From assembly GCA_945889365.1 (NCBI GenBank), contig CAMDBQ010000102.1:1-5874 (forward strand): 5,874 nt of DNA, written 5' to 3'. The stretch is from Legionella genomosp. 1 (GTDB lineage Bacteria > Pseudomonadota > Gammaproteobacteria > Legionellales > Legionellaceae). A program made the translations under genes and the position numbers. Below the pieces are notes generated by a model, which did not search any database, was not told where the DNA came from, and was given only the letters and a program-made list of their open reading frames with translations. Shown one piece after another: positions 1-5,874 of this stretch (the first letter of the stretch is position 1; each line of letters starts with the position of its first letter).

Positions 1-15
1 TCGCGGCTCTGTTTA

Positions 16-24
16 TGGTATAGT
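16..24 (+). promoter_or_regulatory. Possible extended -10 promoter element for dbpA
   Basis: TGG followed directly by TATAGT matches the extended -10 form (TGn plus a hexamer close to TATAAT). It would start transcription near position 31, about 30 nt before the dbpA start codon. A -35 hexamer at normal spacing would fall at or before the window edge, so it cannot be judged. The assignment rests on one short motif in the right place. Confidence 0.4.
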
Positions 25-60
25 GTGCTTCATATTTTCACAATAAATTGAAGAATCAAC

Positions 61-1437
61 ATGAATCACACCTTTATTGCCCTCCCTCTCCAAGACGCTC
101 TATTAACCAATCTTGCCTCTTTAGGCTATGAAAAAATGACACCCATTCAGGCAAAAAGCTTGCCTGGCATGCTCAATGGGGATGATGTCATTGCAAAAGC
201 CAGTACCGGCAGCGGTAAAACTGCAGCGTTCGGTTTAACCTTATTAAACAGCATCAATCTTAAATTTTTTGCCGTACAAGCCTTGGTCTTATGTCCCACG
301 CGTGAATTAGCTGAACAAGTCAGCCAAGCCATTCGTCAACTCGCACGCCAAATGGCAAACGTCAAGATTATCAATTTATCCGGTGGCATGCCCATGAGGG
401 CTCAATTGGATTCATTAAGACACGGCGCTCACATTATCGTTGGCACACCGGGTCGCGTACAAAAACACTTGGATAAAGAATCATTGGTGTTGGAAAAAAT
501 CACCACCTTGGTTTTGGATGAAGCCGATAGAATGCTCGACATGGGCTTTCTTGATGCCATCCGCGCAGTGGTTAAGTTCTGTCCTAAAAAACGACAAACA
601 TTATTATTCTCCGCAACCTATCCAAAAGAAATCAAGCAGATGTCTTTCGAGTTCATGCAGAATCCAACGGAAGTATTTATCGAAAGCTCTGAAGCGACTC
701 AAGACATTGAGCAACGATTCTATGAAGTTAATCAGTGCAATAAATACGCTGTACTCACGTCTTTATTAAGACAATACAAACCCACATCATCGCTCATTTT
801 TTGCAATACCAAGCAGCTGACCACTGAACTAACAGCCCAGCTAAAACAAGACGGCTTCAGCGCCATTGCATTAAATGGCGACATGGAACAGGTCGACCGT
901 GATGTAGCCATTATAAAATTCACCAATCAAAGTTGCTCGATTTTGGTCGCTACCGACGTGGCTGCGCGTGGATTGGATATCAAGGAACTACCCTTGGTCA
1001 TTAATTATGATCTGGCTTATGAAGGCGATGTTCATACCCACCGTGTAGGACGAACCGGACGGGCTGGCAGTAAAGGCATAGCCATCAGCTTAACCATGCC
1101 CTCAGACGGCCAACGCATCTGTGCGATTGAAGACACTCAAACTCTGCCGTTAACCTGGGGCAACATTGCAGAAATACCGCAATCCAACTCACAACCCGCA
1201 GCCCCAACCATGAGCACGCTGTGTCTGGATGTAGGTAAAAAAGATAAAATTCGTGCGGGCGATATCATGGGCGCGTTAACCAAAGACTTAGGCCTACCGG
1301 GCGATACCATCGGAAAAATCAATATATTGCCGCTTAAATCTTACGTTGCCATTAACAATAGTCATGTTACACAAGCTTATAAATCCATTCAAAATGGGAA
1401 GCTAAAGGGAAGGCGGGTGAATGTACGTAAAATTTAA
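61..1437 (+). CDS. dbpA: ATP-dependent RNA helicase DbpA (DEAD-box)
   Basis: This is a cytoplasmic DEAD-box RNA helicase. In E. coli DbpA is stimulated by hairpin 92 of 23S rRNA and helps 50S subunit assembly. The 458 residues nearly equal the E. coli length of 457. The motifs appear in order: Q-motif with F5 and Q30, Walker A ASTGSGKT (47-54), PTRELA (79-84), GG (108-109), TPGR (129-132), DEAD (153-156), SAT (184-186), LIFCNT (245-250), TDVAARGLD (298-306) and HRVGRTGRAG (327-336). The C-terminal ~70 residues (from about 385, with LCLDVGKKDKIRAGDI and GKLKGRRVNVRKI) match the DbpA-specific RNA-binding domain. This separates it from other DEAD-box helicases such as RhlE, SrmB and CsdA. The ATG start has a weak GAAG Shine-Dalgarno seven bases upstream and gives the expected N-terminus. 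No catalytic motif is missing. It is monocistronic and convergent with cysS. Confidence 0.96.
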   Translation: MNHTFIALPLQDALLTNLASLGYEKMTPIQAKSLPGMLNGDDVIAKASTGSGKTAAFGLTLLNSINLKFFAVQALVLCPTRELAEQVSQAIRQLARQMANVKIINLSGGMPMRAQLDSLRHGAHIIVGTPGRVQKHLDKESLVLEKITTLVLDEADRMLDMGFLDAIRAVVKFCPKKRQTLLFSATYPKEIKQMSFEFMQNPTEVFIESSEATQDIEQRFYEVNQCNKYAVLTSLLRQYKPTSSLIFCNTKQLTTELTAQLKQDGFSAIALNGDMEQVDRDVAIIKFTNQSCSILVATDVAARGLDIKELPLVINYDLAYEGDVHTHRVGRTGRAGSKGIAISLTMPSDGQRICAIEDTQTLPLTWGNIAEIPQSNSQPAAPTMSTLCLDVGKKDKIRAGDIMGALTKDLGLPGDTIGKINILPLKSYVAINNSHVTQAYKSIQNGKLKGRRVNVRKI

Positions 1438-1472
1438 TTCAGTCCACAACCAGCGCAAGCGAAATGCTACAC

Positions 1473-1489
1473 TCAACACCCACTGTTGA
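1473..1489. other. Small inverted repeat after dbpA
   Basis: TCAACA and TGTTGA form a perfect 6-bp stem around a 5-nt loop (CCCAC), 35 nt after the dbpA stop codon. No T-run follows on either strand, so it is not an intrinsic terminator. It could be a 3'-UTR structure that protects the dbpA mRNA, or chance. Confidence 0.3.
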
Positions 1490-1546
1490 ATCGGCATATC
1501 TTTAACCTGATTTAAACGAAAAAATGCGCCTAACTTCTTTTGAAGC

Positions 1547-1581
1547 AGTCCAACGAATTAAATCAGCGTTGACTCTTTTTT
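1547..1581 (+). terminator. Probable Rho-independent terminator of dbpA
   Basis: CAACG (1551-1555) pairs with CGTTG (1567-1571). After one bulged C (1550) the stem continues with AGT (1547-1549) pairing to ACT (1572-1574), giving 8 bp around an 11-nt loop. A single C is followed by six T (1576-1581). The placement about 110 nt after the dbpA stop fits. The stem is only moderately stable. On the other strand no T-run follows, so it would not terminate the convergent cysS transcript. Confidence 0.6.
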
Positions 1582-1656
1582 AGCCCGGACTGCCAAGAGA
1601 TGAGGGAAACATCCACGACGGTCACAGCTCCGATACTGGAGAGCTGCACTAGTGCC
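1582..1656. other. GC-rich block of small inverted repeats between dbpA and cysS
   Basis: This stretch is clearly richer in G and C (about 58% by count) than the AT-leaning sequence just before it. It holds three inverted repeats: GATG-AGGGAAA-CATC (1599-1613), CAGCTC/GAGCTG with a 10-nt loop (1625-1646), and the perfect palindrome GCACTAGTGC (1646-1655). No open frame here looks like a known protein. No intrinsic terminator for cysS is visible. It may be a 3'-UTR structure, a decayed repeat element or an unrecognised small RNA. Confidence 0.35.
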
Positions 1657-1664
1657 TTGAACGG

Positions 1665-3020
1665 TTATTTCATCCGCCAGGTGCAACCTTCAGCCCCATC
1701 CTCAACCTCAATCCCCTGAGCCAAAAGCTGGTTTCTGATTTCATCAGCACGCGCCCAGTCACGTTGCTGACGTGCTTGAAAACGCTCGGCTACGAGTTGC
1801 GTAATGGCGTCGGTATCGATTGAACCTGCTTGTAAAAATACCTCAGGAGACGCTTGCAGCACACCCAATATTGAACCCAGATGCTTCAAGGTCGCAGCCA
1901 GTTGCGGTGACTTGGTTTTATTGATTTCTCGACTCAGTTGAAATAGCACGGCCAACGCAATCGGTGTATTAAAATCATCATTCATCGCCGCATCAAATTG
2001 AGCCACCCAAGTTACATCGATGGTTTCATTGTTTGCACAAGGCACGTCTTTAATCGATTGATAAAAGCGGGTTAAGGCTTTGCTGGCATTCTGTAAGTTA
2101 TCATCTGAATAATTCAACGAACTACGATAATGGCTGCTTAATAAGAAATAACGAATGACTTCCGGATGATGCTTTTTCAACACATCCGCAATCGTAAAAA
2201 AATTACCGAGTGATTTAGACATTTTCTCATTATTAACCTGCAACATGCCAACATGCAGCCAGTAATTAGCGAATGGTTTTCCTGTAGCACCTTCGCTTTG
2301 TGCGATTTCATTTTCATGATGAGGGAACTGCAAATCAAGCCCACCCCCATGGATATCAAATTGTTCACCCAATTGATCCATGGCCATCGCCGAGCATTCA
2401 ATATGCCAACCTGGACGCCCATCACCCCATGGTGAAGGCCAGCTAGGTTCATTAGGTTTGGCGGCTTTCCATAATACGAAATCGAATGGTGAGCGCTTTT
2501 CCTTAACCACTTCAACGCGTGCACCCGACTCTAAGCCATCCAAATCTTTATGCGATAATTTACCGTAATCAGCGAATCGCGCAACTTCATAATAAACATC
2601 AGCATTATCACCGACGTAGGCATGCTCGTTTTGGATTAGACGTTGAATCAAACGCACAATACTATCAATGTGGTCCGTTGCGCGTGGTTCATAGTCAGGT
2701 GGTAAAATAGCCAATGCACGCTCATCTGCATGCATGGTCTCAATGAAATGCGTGGTTAATTCGTCAATTGGGATCCCGCGCTCAAGTGCTCGCACAATGA
2801 TCTTATCATCAATGTCAGTGATATTGCGCACATACGTTACATCAAACCCTTGCGCACGCAAAAACCGCACGATCACATCAAAACAAACCATTGAACGAGC
2901 ATGTCCTAAGTGACATAAATCATACACCGTGATACCACAAGCATAGAGACCAATTTTTCCCGGTTCAATCGGGGTAAACACTTCTTTACTGCGGGTTAAC
3001 GAATTATATAAACTCAGCAT
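1665..3020 (-). CDS. cysS: Cysteinyl-tRNA synthetase
   Basis: A class I aminoacyl-tRNA synthetase that uses ATP to attach cysteine to tRNA-Cys in the cytoplasm. At 451 residues it is slightly shorter than the E. coli enzyme (461). The HIGH signature appears as HLGH (37-40) and the KMSKS loop is exact (266-270). The four zinc ligands that select cysteine in E. coli are all present at identical numbers: C28, C209 (in GWHIECSAM), H234 and E238 (in FPHHENE). Other family hallmarks are YVRNITDIDDKI (63-74), FDIHGGGLDL (221-230) and the C-terminal anticodon-binding segment ending CTWRMK. The ATG directly follows the glnS TAA with no spacer. Its Shine-Dalgarno (AAAGGTGAG) lies inside the end of glnS, indicating one mRNA and probable translational coupling. 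No internal promoter or downstream intrinsic terminator was seen. Confidence 0.97.
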   Translation of the reverse strand: MLSLYNSLTRSKEVFTPIEPGKIGLYACGITVYDLCHLGHARSMVCFDVIVRFLRAQGFDVTYVRNITDIDDKIIVRALERGIPIDELTTHFIETMHADERALAILPPDYEPRATDHIDSIVRLIQRLIQNEHAYVGDNADVYYEVARFADYGKLSHKDLDGLESGARVEVVKEKRSPFDFVLWKAAKPNEPSWPSPWGDGRPGWHIECSAMAMDQLGEQFDIHGGGLDLQFPHHENEIAQSEGATGKPFANYWLHVGMLQVNNEKMSKSLGNFFTIADVLKKHHPEVIRYFLLSSHYRSSLNYSDDNLQNASKALTRFYQSIKDVPCANNETIDVTWVAQFDAAMNDDFNTPIALAVLFQLSREINKTKSPQLAATLKHLGSILGVLQASPEVFLQAGSIDTDAITQLVAERFQARQQRDWARADEIRNQLLAQGIEVEDGAEGCTWRMK

Positions 3021-4676
3021 TTAACTCACCTTTCCCCAAGTATCTTTCATATCCACCACGCGATGAAACGCGACCACTTGCCCTTTCTCCACCTTATTCA
3101 CGCGATAATAACCCAAACGCTCGAACTGGAACGTTTCATCCTGTGGTTGTGCAGCCAATGATGGCTCACAAAGTGCTTTTTGCACTTGCATTGAGTCATG
3201 ATTCAGGAATTGCAGGAAGTCTTCTTCACGCGCAGGATTGGCATCATGGAACAAACGATCATATTGATAAATCGTAACCGGATAAGCATGTGCTGCAGAC
3301 ACCCAATGAATCACGCCTTTGACTTTTCTGTCTGGCGGATTTTTACCCAGCGTTTCGGGATCATAGGTGCATCGCACTTCAATCACGTCCCCCTGCTCAT
3401 CCTTAATTACATCCGTGCAACGAATCACATAAGCGTGACGCAAGCGCACTTCGGTACCGGGAGATAATCTGAAATATTTTTTCGGTGGATCTTCCATAAA
3501 GTCACTGCGTTCAATGAAAATCTCACGTGAAAACGGCAATATACGGCTGCCAGCGTCTGGATCGTTGGGATTAAAACTGGCGCCAAACTCTTCAACCTGG
3601 TTTTCAGGATAATTTTCAATGACCACTTTCAACGGCTCAAGTACGCATAATGCACGTTTAGCGGTGGCATTTAAAACATCACGCACACAGGCTTCAAAAA
3701 TTGACATATCAATCACGGAATCACTGCGTGAAATACCAATGATTTCGCAAAATTGTCGAATCGCTGCGGGCGGATAGCCACGTTTTCGCATACCCGACAA
3801 TGTAGGTAATCGCGGATCATCCCAACCTGTTACCACGTTTTTTTCGACCAATTCACGAAGTTTACGTTTACTGGTAATCGTATGGGACAAATTCAAGCGG
3901 GCGAATTCAGTTTGTATCGGTTGTGCTGGAACGGGTAAATGTTCAATTAACCAATCGTATAGTGGGCGGTGATCTTGGAATTCTAGTGTGCACAACGAAT
4001 GTGTGATTTTTTCCAAAGCATCAGATAATGGATGCGCATAATCATACATCGGATAAATGCACCAATCATTGCCTGTACGTTGATGAGCCACATGACGAAT
4101 GCGATATAACACCGGATCACGCATGTTAATATTGCCTGATTGCATATCAATGCGCGCACGCAAAACATGCGTTCCATCAGGGAATTCACCGGCTTTCATA
4201 CGGGTAAATAAATCCAGACTCTCATCAGCTGTGCGATTACGATAAGGGCTTTCACGACCTGGCTCTTGCAGCGTACCGCGATAAGCACGGATCTCATCCA
4301 TGCTCAAGCTATCAACGTAAGCCATATTTTTCTTAATCAGCATCACCGCAAAATCGTACAATTCCTGATAATAATCAGACGAATGGGTCATGTTGCACCA
4401 GCTAAAACCCAGCCAACGGACATCTTCGATTATGGCTTGTACGTATTCGTCTTCTTCTTTGATTGGATTGGTATCATCAAAGCGTAAAAAACATTTCCCG
4501 GAGAATGCTTCAGCCAAGCCAAAATTCAGGCAAATGGATTTGGCGTGACCGATATGCAGATAGCCATTTGGCTCTGGCGGAAATCGGGTCACAACGGCTT
4601 GATGTTTGCCGGATGCCAAATCATCAGTAATCAATTGCCGAATAAAATGTGTGCGTTTTTCAGTAGTGTCGTTCAT
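3021..4676 (-). CDS. glnS: Glutaminyl-tRNA synthetase
   Basis: A class I aminoacyl-tRNA synthetase that charges tRNA-Gln with glutamine directly. The 551 residues compare with 554 in E. coli and align end to end. FPPEPNGYLHIGHAKS holds the HIGH motif at 41-44. RFDDTNP (65-71) carries the acidic residues that bind the substrate amino group and the tRNA 3' end. YPMYD (208-212) has the glutamine-pocket tyrosine Y211. SLCTLEFQDHRPLYDW (227-242) and GWDDPRLPTLSGMRKRGY (284-301) are typical of GlnRS rather than GluRS. The two-part beta-barrel anticodon-binding domain follows, with VKGVIHWVSAAHA and the ending DTWGKVS. In the KMSKS-equivalent loop the usual VMSKR reads ITSKR, with Thr (ACC) for Met at 268. 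The ATG has AGGG about 9-10 nt upstream. It lies 62 nt after truA and abuts cysS. I see no good promoter in the gap, so it is probably read from upstream. Confidence 0.97.
   Translation of the reverse strand: MNDTTEKRTHFIRQLITDDLASGKHQAVVTRFPPEPNGYLHIGHAKSICLNFGLAEAFSGKCFLRFDDTNPIKEEDEYVQAIIEDVRWLGFSWCNMTHSSDYYQELYDFAVMLIKKNMAYVDSLSMDEIRAYRGTLQEPGRESPYRNRTADESLDLFTRMKAGEFPDGTHVLRARIDMQSGNINMRDPVLYRIRHVAHQRTGNDWCIYPMYDYAHPLSDALEKITHSLCTLEFQDHRPLYDWLIEHLPVPAQPIQTEFARLNLSHTITSKRKLRELVEKNVVTGWDDPRLPTLSGMRKRGYPPAAIRQFCEIIGISRSDSVIDMSIFEACVRDVLNATAKRALCVLEPLKVVIENYPENQVEEFGASFNPNDPDAGSRILPFSREIFIERSDFMEDPPKKYFRLSPGTEVRLRHAYVIRCTDVIKDEQGDVIEVRCTYDPETLGKNPPDRKVKGVIHWVSAAHAYPVTIYQYDRLFHDANPAREEDFLQFLNHDSMQVQKALCEPSLAAQPQDETFQFERLGYYRVNKVEKGQVVAFHRVVDMKDTWGKVS
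3025..3033 (-). promoter_or_regulatory. cysS ribosome binding site inside glnS
   Basis: On the - strand AAAGGTGAG sits within the last codons of glnS, and TTAA separates it from the cysS ATG. The sequence reads AGGTGAG-TTAA-ATG, where TAA is the glnS stop. Ribosomes ending glnS finish directly on the cysS start, which fixes the start choice and supports coupled synthesis of the two synthetases. Confidence 0.7.
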
Positions 4677-4715
4677 AAATAATTACCCTGTTACATCTAT
4701 AAGAATTGGAGATTC

Positions 4716-4753
4716 GACAAAGGGAGACGCATCTTTTTTCACGTCACTTTGTC
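4716..4753 (-). other. Imperfect hairpin enclosing the truA stop codon
   Basis: On the transcribed strand GACAAAG (last truA codons) pairs with CTTTGTC 24 nt later. Inside, GACG pairs with CGTC, separated by a 1/3-nt internal loop, giving 7 + 4 bp. The 12-nt terminal loop (TGAAAAAAGATG) begins with the truA stop codon TGA. No T-run follows on the - strand, so it is not a classic intrinsic terminator. It may limit mRNA decay or tune readthrough from truA into glnS. Confidence 0.5.
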
Positions 4754-5542
4754 CAATGTATCAACAAGAAGGGGCAAGCCAATCGAGCCTTGTGTCACAC
4801 CAAAGGCTTCTGGATAGGTCACTGCCACCAAATACAAGCCATATGGCGGTGCTGTTTCAGCGCCCAGTTTTCGGTCTTTAGCCAGCAATACATCCTGTAC
4901 CCAAGCTAGCGGTTTGCGCGCTGAACCCACGGCCATCAGCACACCGGCAATATTTCTAACCATGTGGTGTAAAAACGCATTAGCAGTAATATCAATGATA
5001 ACCATATCACCCTGGCGGGTAACTTGCAGGTGATGAATATTACGCATGGGCGTTTTTGACTGGCACTCAACGGAGCGAAACGAGGTGAAATCCTGCTCAC
5101 CAATTAAAAACTGAGACGCTTCCTGCATCACACGGTGATCGAGTTGACGATATTGCCATGTTACATTGCCACGCAACAGAGCGGGTCTGATTGGGGTATT
5201 ATAAATCACATAACGATAACGTCTGGCGGTAGCTGAATAACGTGCATGAAAATCATCGGGCATTTCTTTCGCCCATTTGACACAAACATCTTTCGGCAAA
5301 AACGAATTAGCACCATGAACCCAGGCGCGCGTAGCTCGCTCTTTTTCCGCATCAAAATGGACTATCTGACTGGTTGCATGCACGCCAGTATCTGTTCTGC
5401 CGGCACAAACAACACTGACCTCATGCGAAGCAACCCCAGCCAGCGCATCTTCTAACACTTGCTGAACGGTACGCAAACCCGTTTGCGACTGCCAGCCGTG
5501 GTACCGGCTACCATCGTATTCAACCATCAAGGCAACACGCAT
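4739..5542 (-). CDS. truA: tRNA pseudouridine(38-40) synthase TruA
   Basis: TruA isomerises uridines 38, 39 and 40 in the anticodon stem-loop of many tRNAs, acting as a cytoplasmic homodimer. From the ATG at 5542 it has 267 residues (E. coli 270). It shows EYDGSRYHGWQ near the N-terminus and the catalytic motif CAGRTDTGVHA (46-56) with nucleophile D51. ARRYRYVIYN contains the conserved active-site tyrosine (Y109), followed by QDFTSFRS and FLHHMVRN (190-197). The frame stays open upstream, and a GTG at 5578 would add 12 residues. I prefer 5542 because MRVALMVEYDG matches the family's usual start and a GGAA lies six bases before it, while the GTG lacks a Shine-Dalgarno. It is the first complete gene of a likely truA-glnS-cysS group. 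I saw no convincing promoter for it in the window. Confidence 0.95.
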   Translation of the reverse strand: MRVALMVEYDGSRYHGWQSQTGLRTVQQVLEDALAGVASHEVSVVCAGRTDTGVHATSQIVHFDAEKERATRAWVHGANSFLPKDVCVKWAKEMPDDFHARYSATARRYRYVIYNTPIRPALLRGNVTWQYRQLDHRVMQEASQFLIGEQDFTSFRSVECQSKTPMRNIHHLQVTRQGDMVIIDITANAFLHHMVRNIAGVLMAVGSARKPLAWVQDVLLAKDRKLGAETAPPYGLYLVAVTYPEAFGVTQGSIGLPLLVDTLDKVT

Positions 5543-5645
5543 ACGCAATTCCAAATCAAAACGGTCAATGTATAACACCGCGCGGTCTTTGTCCAGCCGC
5601 AGTAGCCGTATCCACAGGGCTGTCCCATCAAAATTGGCACCGAAG

Positions 5646-5873
5646 TTAATCAGTTAGCACGATCTGCTCCCTTCTCCTGTTTGGAAGGGCTGGGGATGAG
5701 GGTGCCCGGGTGTGGCTCGGTTTCGAGTAATGCCAGGATTTTTGATTAAAATAGTTTGACATAGCGTAGTCGATTGATTTATCTAGCTGTTTTGAATCAA
5801 TTGAAATGGATAGTTCGGGTATGGCAAGTGCTTTTGCTACCGGTGCCAGATTGATTCTTGCCCAACAAAAAAC
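5646..5873 (-). CDS. Possible C-terminal part of an unidentified protein, cut by the window edge
   Basis: A frame on the - strand is open from the right edge of the window for 75 codons and ends at TAA (5646-5648), 103 nt before the truA start. Its first half reads like protein, with NLAPVAKALAIPELSISIDS (8-27) and DKSIDYAMSNYFNQKSW (31-47). I do not recognise a family. The last 20-odd residues are Pro-, Ser- and Arg-rich and are encoded by an intergenic-type repeat, so the original stop may have been lost or the frame may be open by chance. With an unseen start, the case rests on frame length, plausible composition and same-strand placement before truA. On the opposite strand a shorter 35-codon frame also stays open. 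Confidence 0.4.
   Translation of the reverse strand, partial: VFCWARINLAPVAKALAIPELSISIDSKQLDKSIDYAMSNYFNQKSWHYSKPSHTRAPSSPALPNRRREQIVLTD
5664..5709. repeat. Degenerate C-rich intergenic palindromic repeat
   Basis: On the - strand the order is CACCCTCATCCCCAGCC, then CCCTTC, then a 9-nt loop, then GAAGGGAGC. This matches from memory the general plan of short dispersed repeats in many proteobacterial intergenic regions: CCCTCaCCC(c/a)a(a/g)CCCTCTCCC-loop-GGGAGAGGG. The 6-bp stem pairs CCCTTC (5669-5674, + strand) with GAAGGG (5684-5689). The right arm on the - strand retains GGAGAAGGG while the left arm has only CCCTTC, so the copy looks decayed. Only one copy is in the window, so repetitiveness cannot be shown here. 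Confidence 0.5.
5770..5804. other. Imperfect 10-bp inverted repeat
   Basis: TCGATTGATT (5770-5779) and AATCAATTGA (5795-5804) are inverted repeats matching at nine of ten positions (G-T wobble at the tenth) around a 15-nt spacer. No T-run follows on either strand. It lies within the possible partial gene at the window edge. It could be a protein-binding site or mRNA stem, or chance in AT-rich sequence. Confidence 0.3.
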
Positions 5874-5874
5874 A

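Noticed and set aside
440..769. 109-codon + strand frame overlapping dbpA
   Set aside because: It lies wholly inside dbpA in another frame, and its residues show no family signature. It is a shadow of the helicase gene, like the other overlapping frames inside cysS, glnS and truA.
1520..1545. Terminator for cysS: CTTC/GAAG stem followed by T6 on the - strand
   Set aside because: The stem is only 4 bp and is separated from the T-run by about eight bases, so it does not fit an intrinsic terminator.
4681..4738. Promoter for glnS in the truA-glnS gap (TATAGA near 4700)
   Set aside because: No -35-like hexamer occurs at 16-18 bp. The best candidate (TTGTCG) is only 13 bp away, so I left it unannotated.
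5543..5578. Extension of TruA to the GTG at 5578 (279 residues)
   Set aside because: The added residues LYIDRFDLELR are not part of TruA as I know it, and the GTG has no ribosome binding site. ATG 5542 gives the usual start and has GGAA at good spacing.
5756..5785. A + strand promoter-like pair, TTGACA then TATCTA with an 18-bp spacer
   Set aside because: The -35 is perfect but the -10 matches only three of six consensus bases. It lies inside a - strand open frame, and no convincing + strand gene with a ribosome binding site follows.
5806..5874. + strand frame beginning MDSSGMASAFATGARLILAQ at the right edge
   Set aside because: Only 23 codons are visible, neither ATG (5806 or 5821) has a good Shine-Dalgarno, and it is antisense to the longer - strand frame. 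It is not recognisable as a family.
1..5874. New defence, mobile or biosynthetic system, CRISPR array or tRNA gene
   Set aside because: Four conserved housekeeping genes fill nearly all of the window. I saw no array of direct repeats, transposase, integrase, attachment site or cloverleaf pattern.

Overview
The window reads as ordinary chromosome of a gammaproteobacterium. All four complete proteins align along their full length with my memory of the E. coli versions (DbpA, CysRS, GlnRS, TruA). GlnRS itself points to Gammaproteobacteria or relatives, because most other bacteria charge tRNA-Gln indirectly. Base composition is moderate (mid-40s % GC by eye) and many third positions are A or T. 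A Legionella- or Coxiella-like lineage would fit, but that is a guess, and I cannot name a species.

Left part (1-1581), + strand: a partly visible extended -10 promoter, dbpA (a DEAD-box RNA helicase for 23S rRNA and 50S assembly), and a plausible intrinsic terminator about 110 nt after the stop codon. Between dbpA and the convergent cysS lie 227 nt without a convincing gene. They hold the terminator, a 19-codon frame resembling the start of a nucleotidyltransferase, and a more GC-rich block of small inverted repeats ending in a perfect 10-bp palindrome.

Right part, - strand, read right to left: the possible 3' end of an unidentified gene entering from beyond the right edge, then truA (tRNA pseudouridine 38-40 synthase), glnS (glutaminyl-tRNA synthetase) and cysS (cysteinyl-tRNA synthetase). 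The glnS stop codon abuts the cysS start codon, so these two are almost certainly co-transcribed and probably translationally coupled. truA precedes glnS by 62 nt, and a long imperfect hairpin encloses the truA stop codon. Upstream of truA lies a degenerate copy of what looks like the C-rich intergenic repeat common in proteobacteria. It falls inside the open frame of the partial gene.

The genes share a theme of translation: ribosome maturation, tRNA modification and tRNA charging. I found no new defence, mobile or biosynthetic system. The observations worth a second look are small ones: the repeat-derived tail of the edge frame, the hairpin over the truA stop, a Met-to-Thr change in the GlnRS signature loop, and the possible gene remnant between dbpA and cysS.
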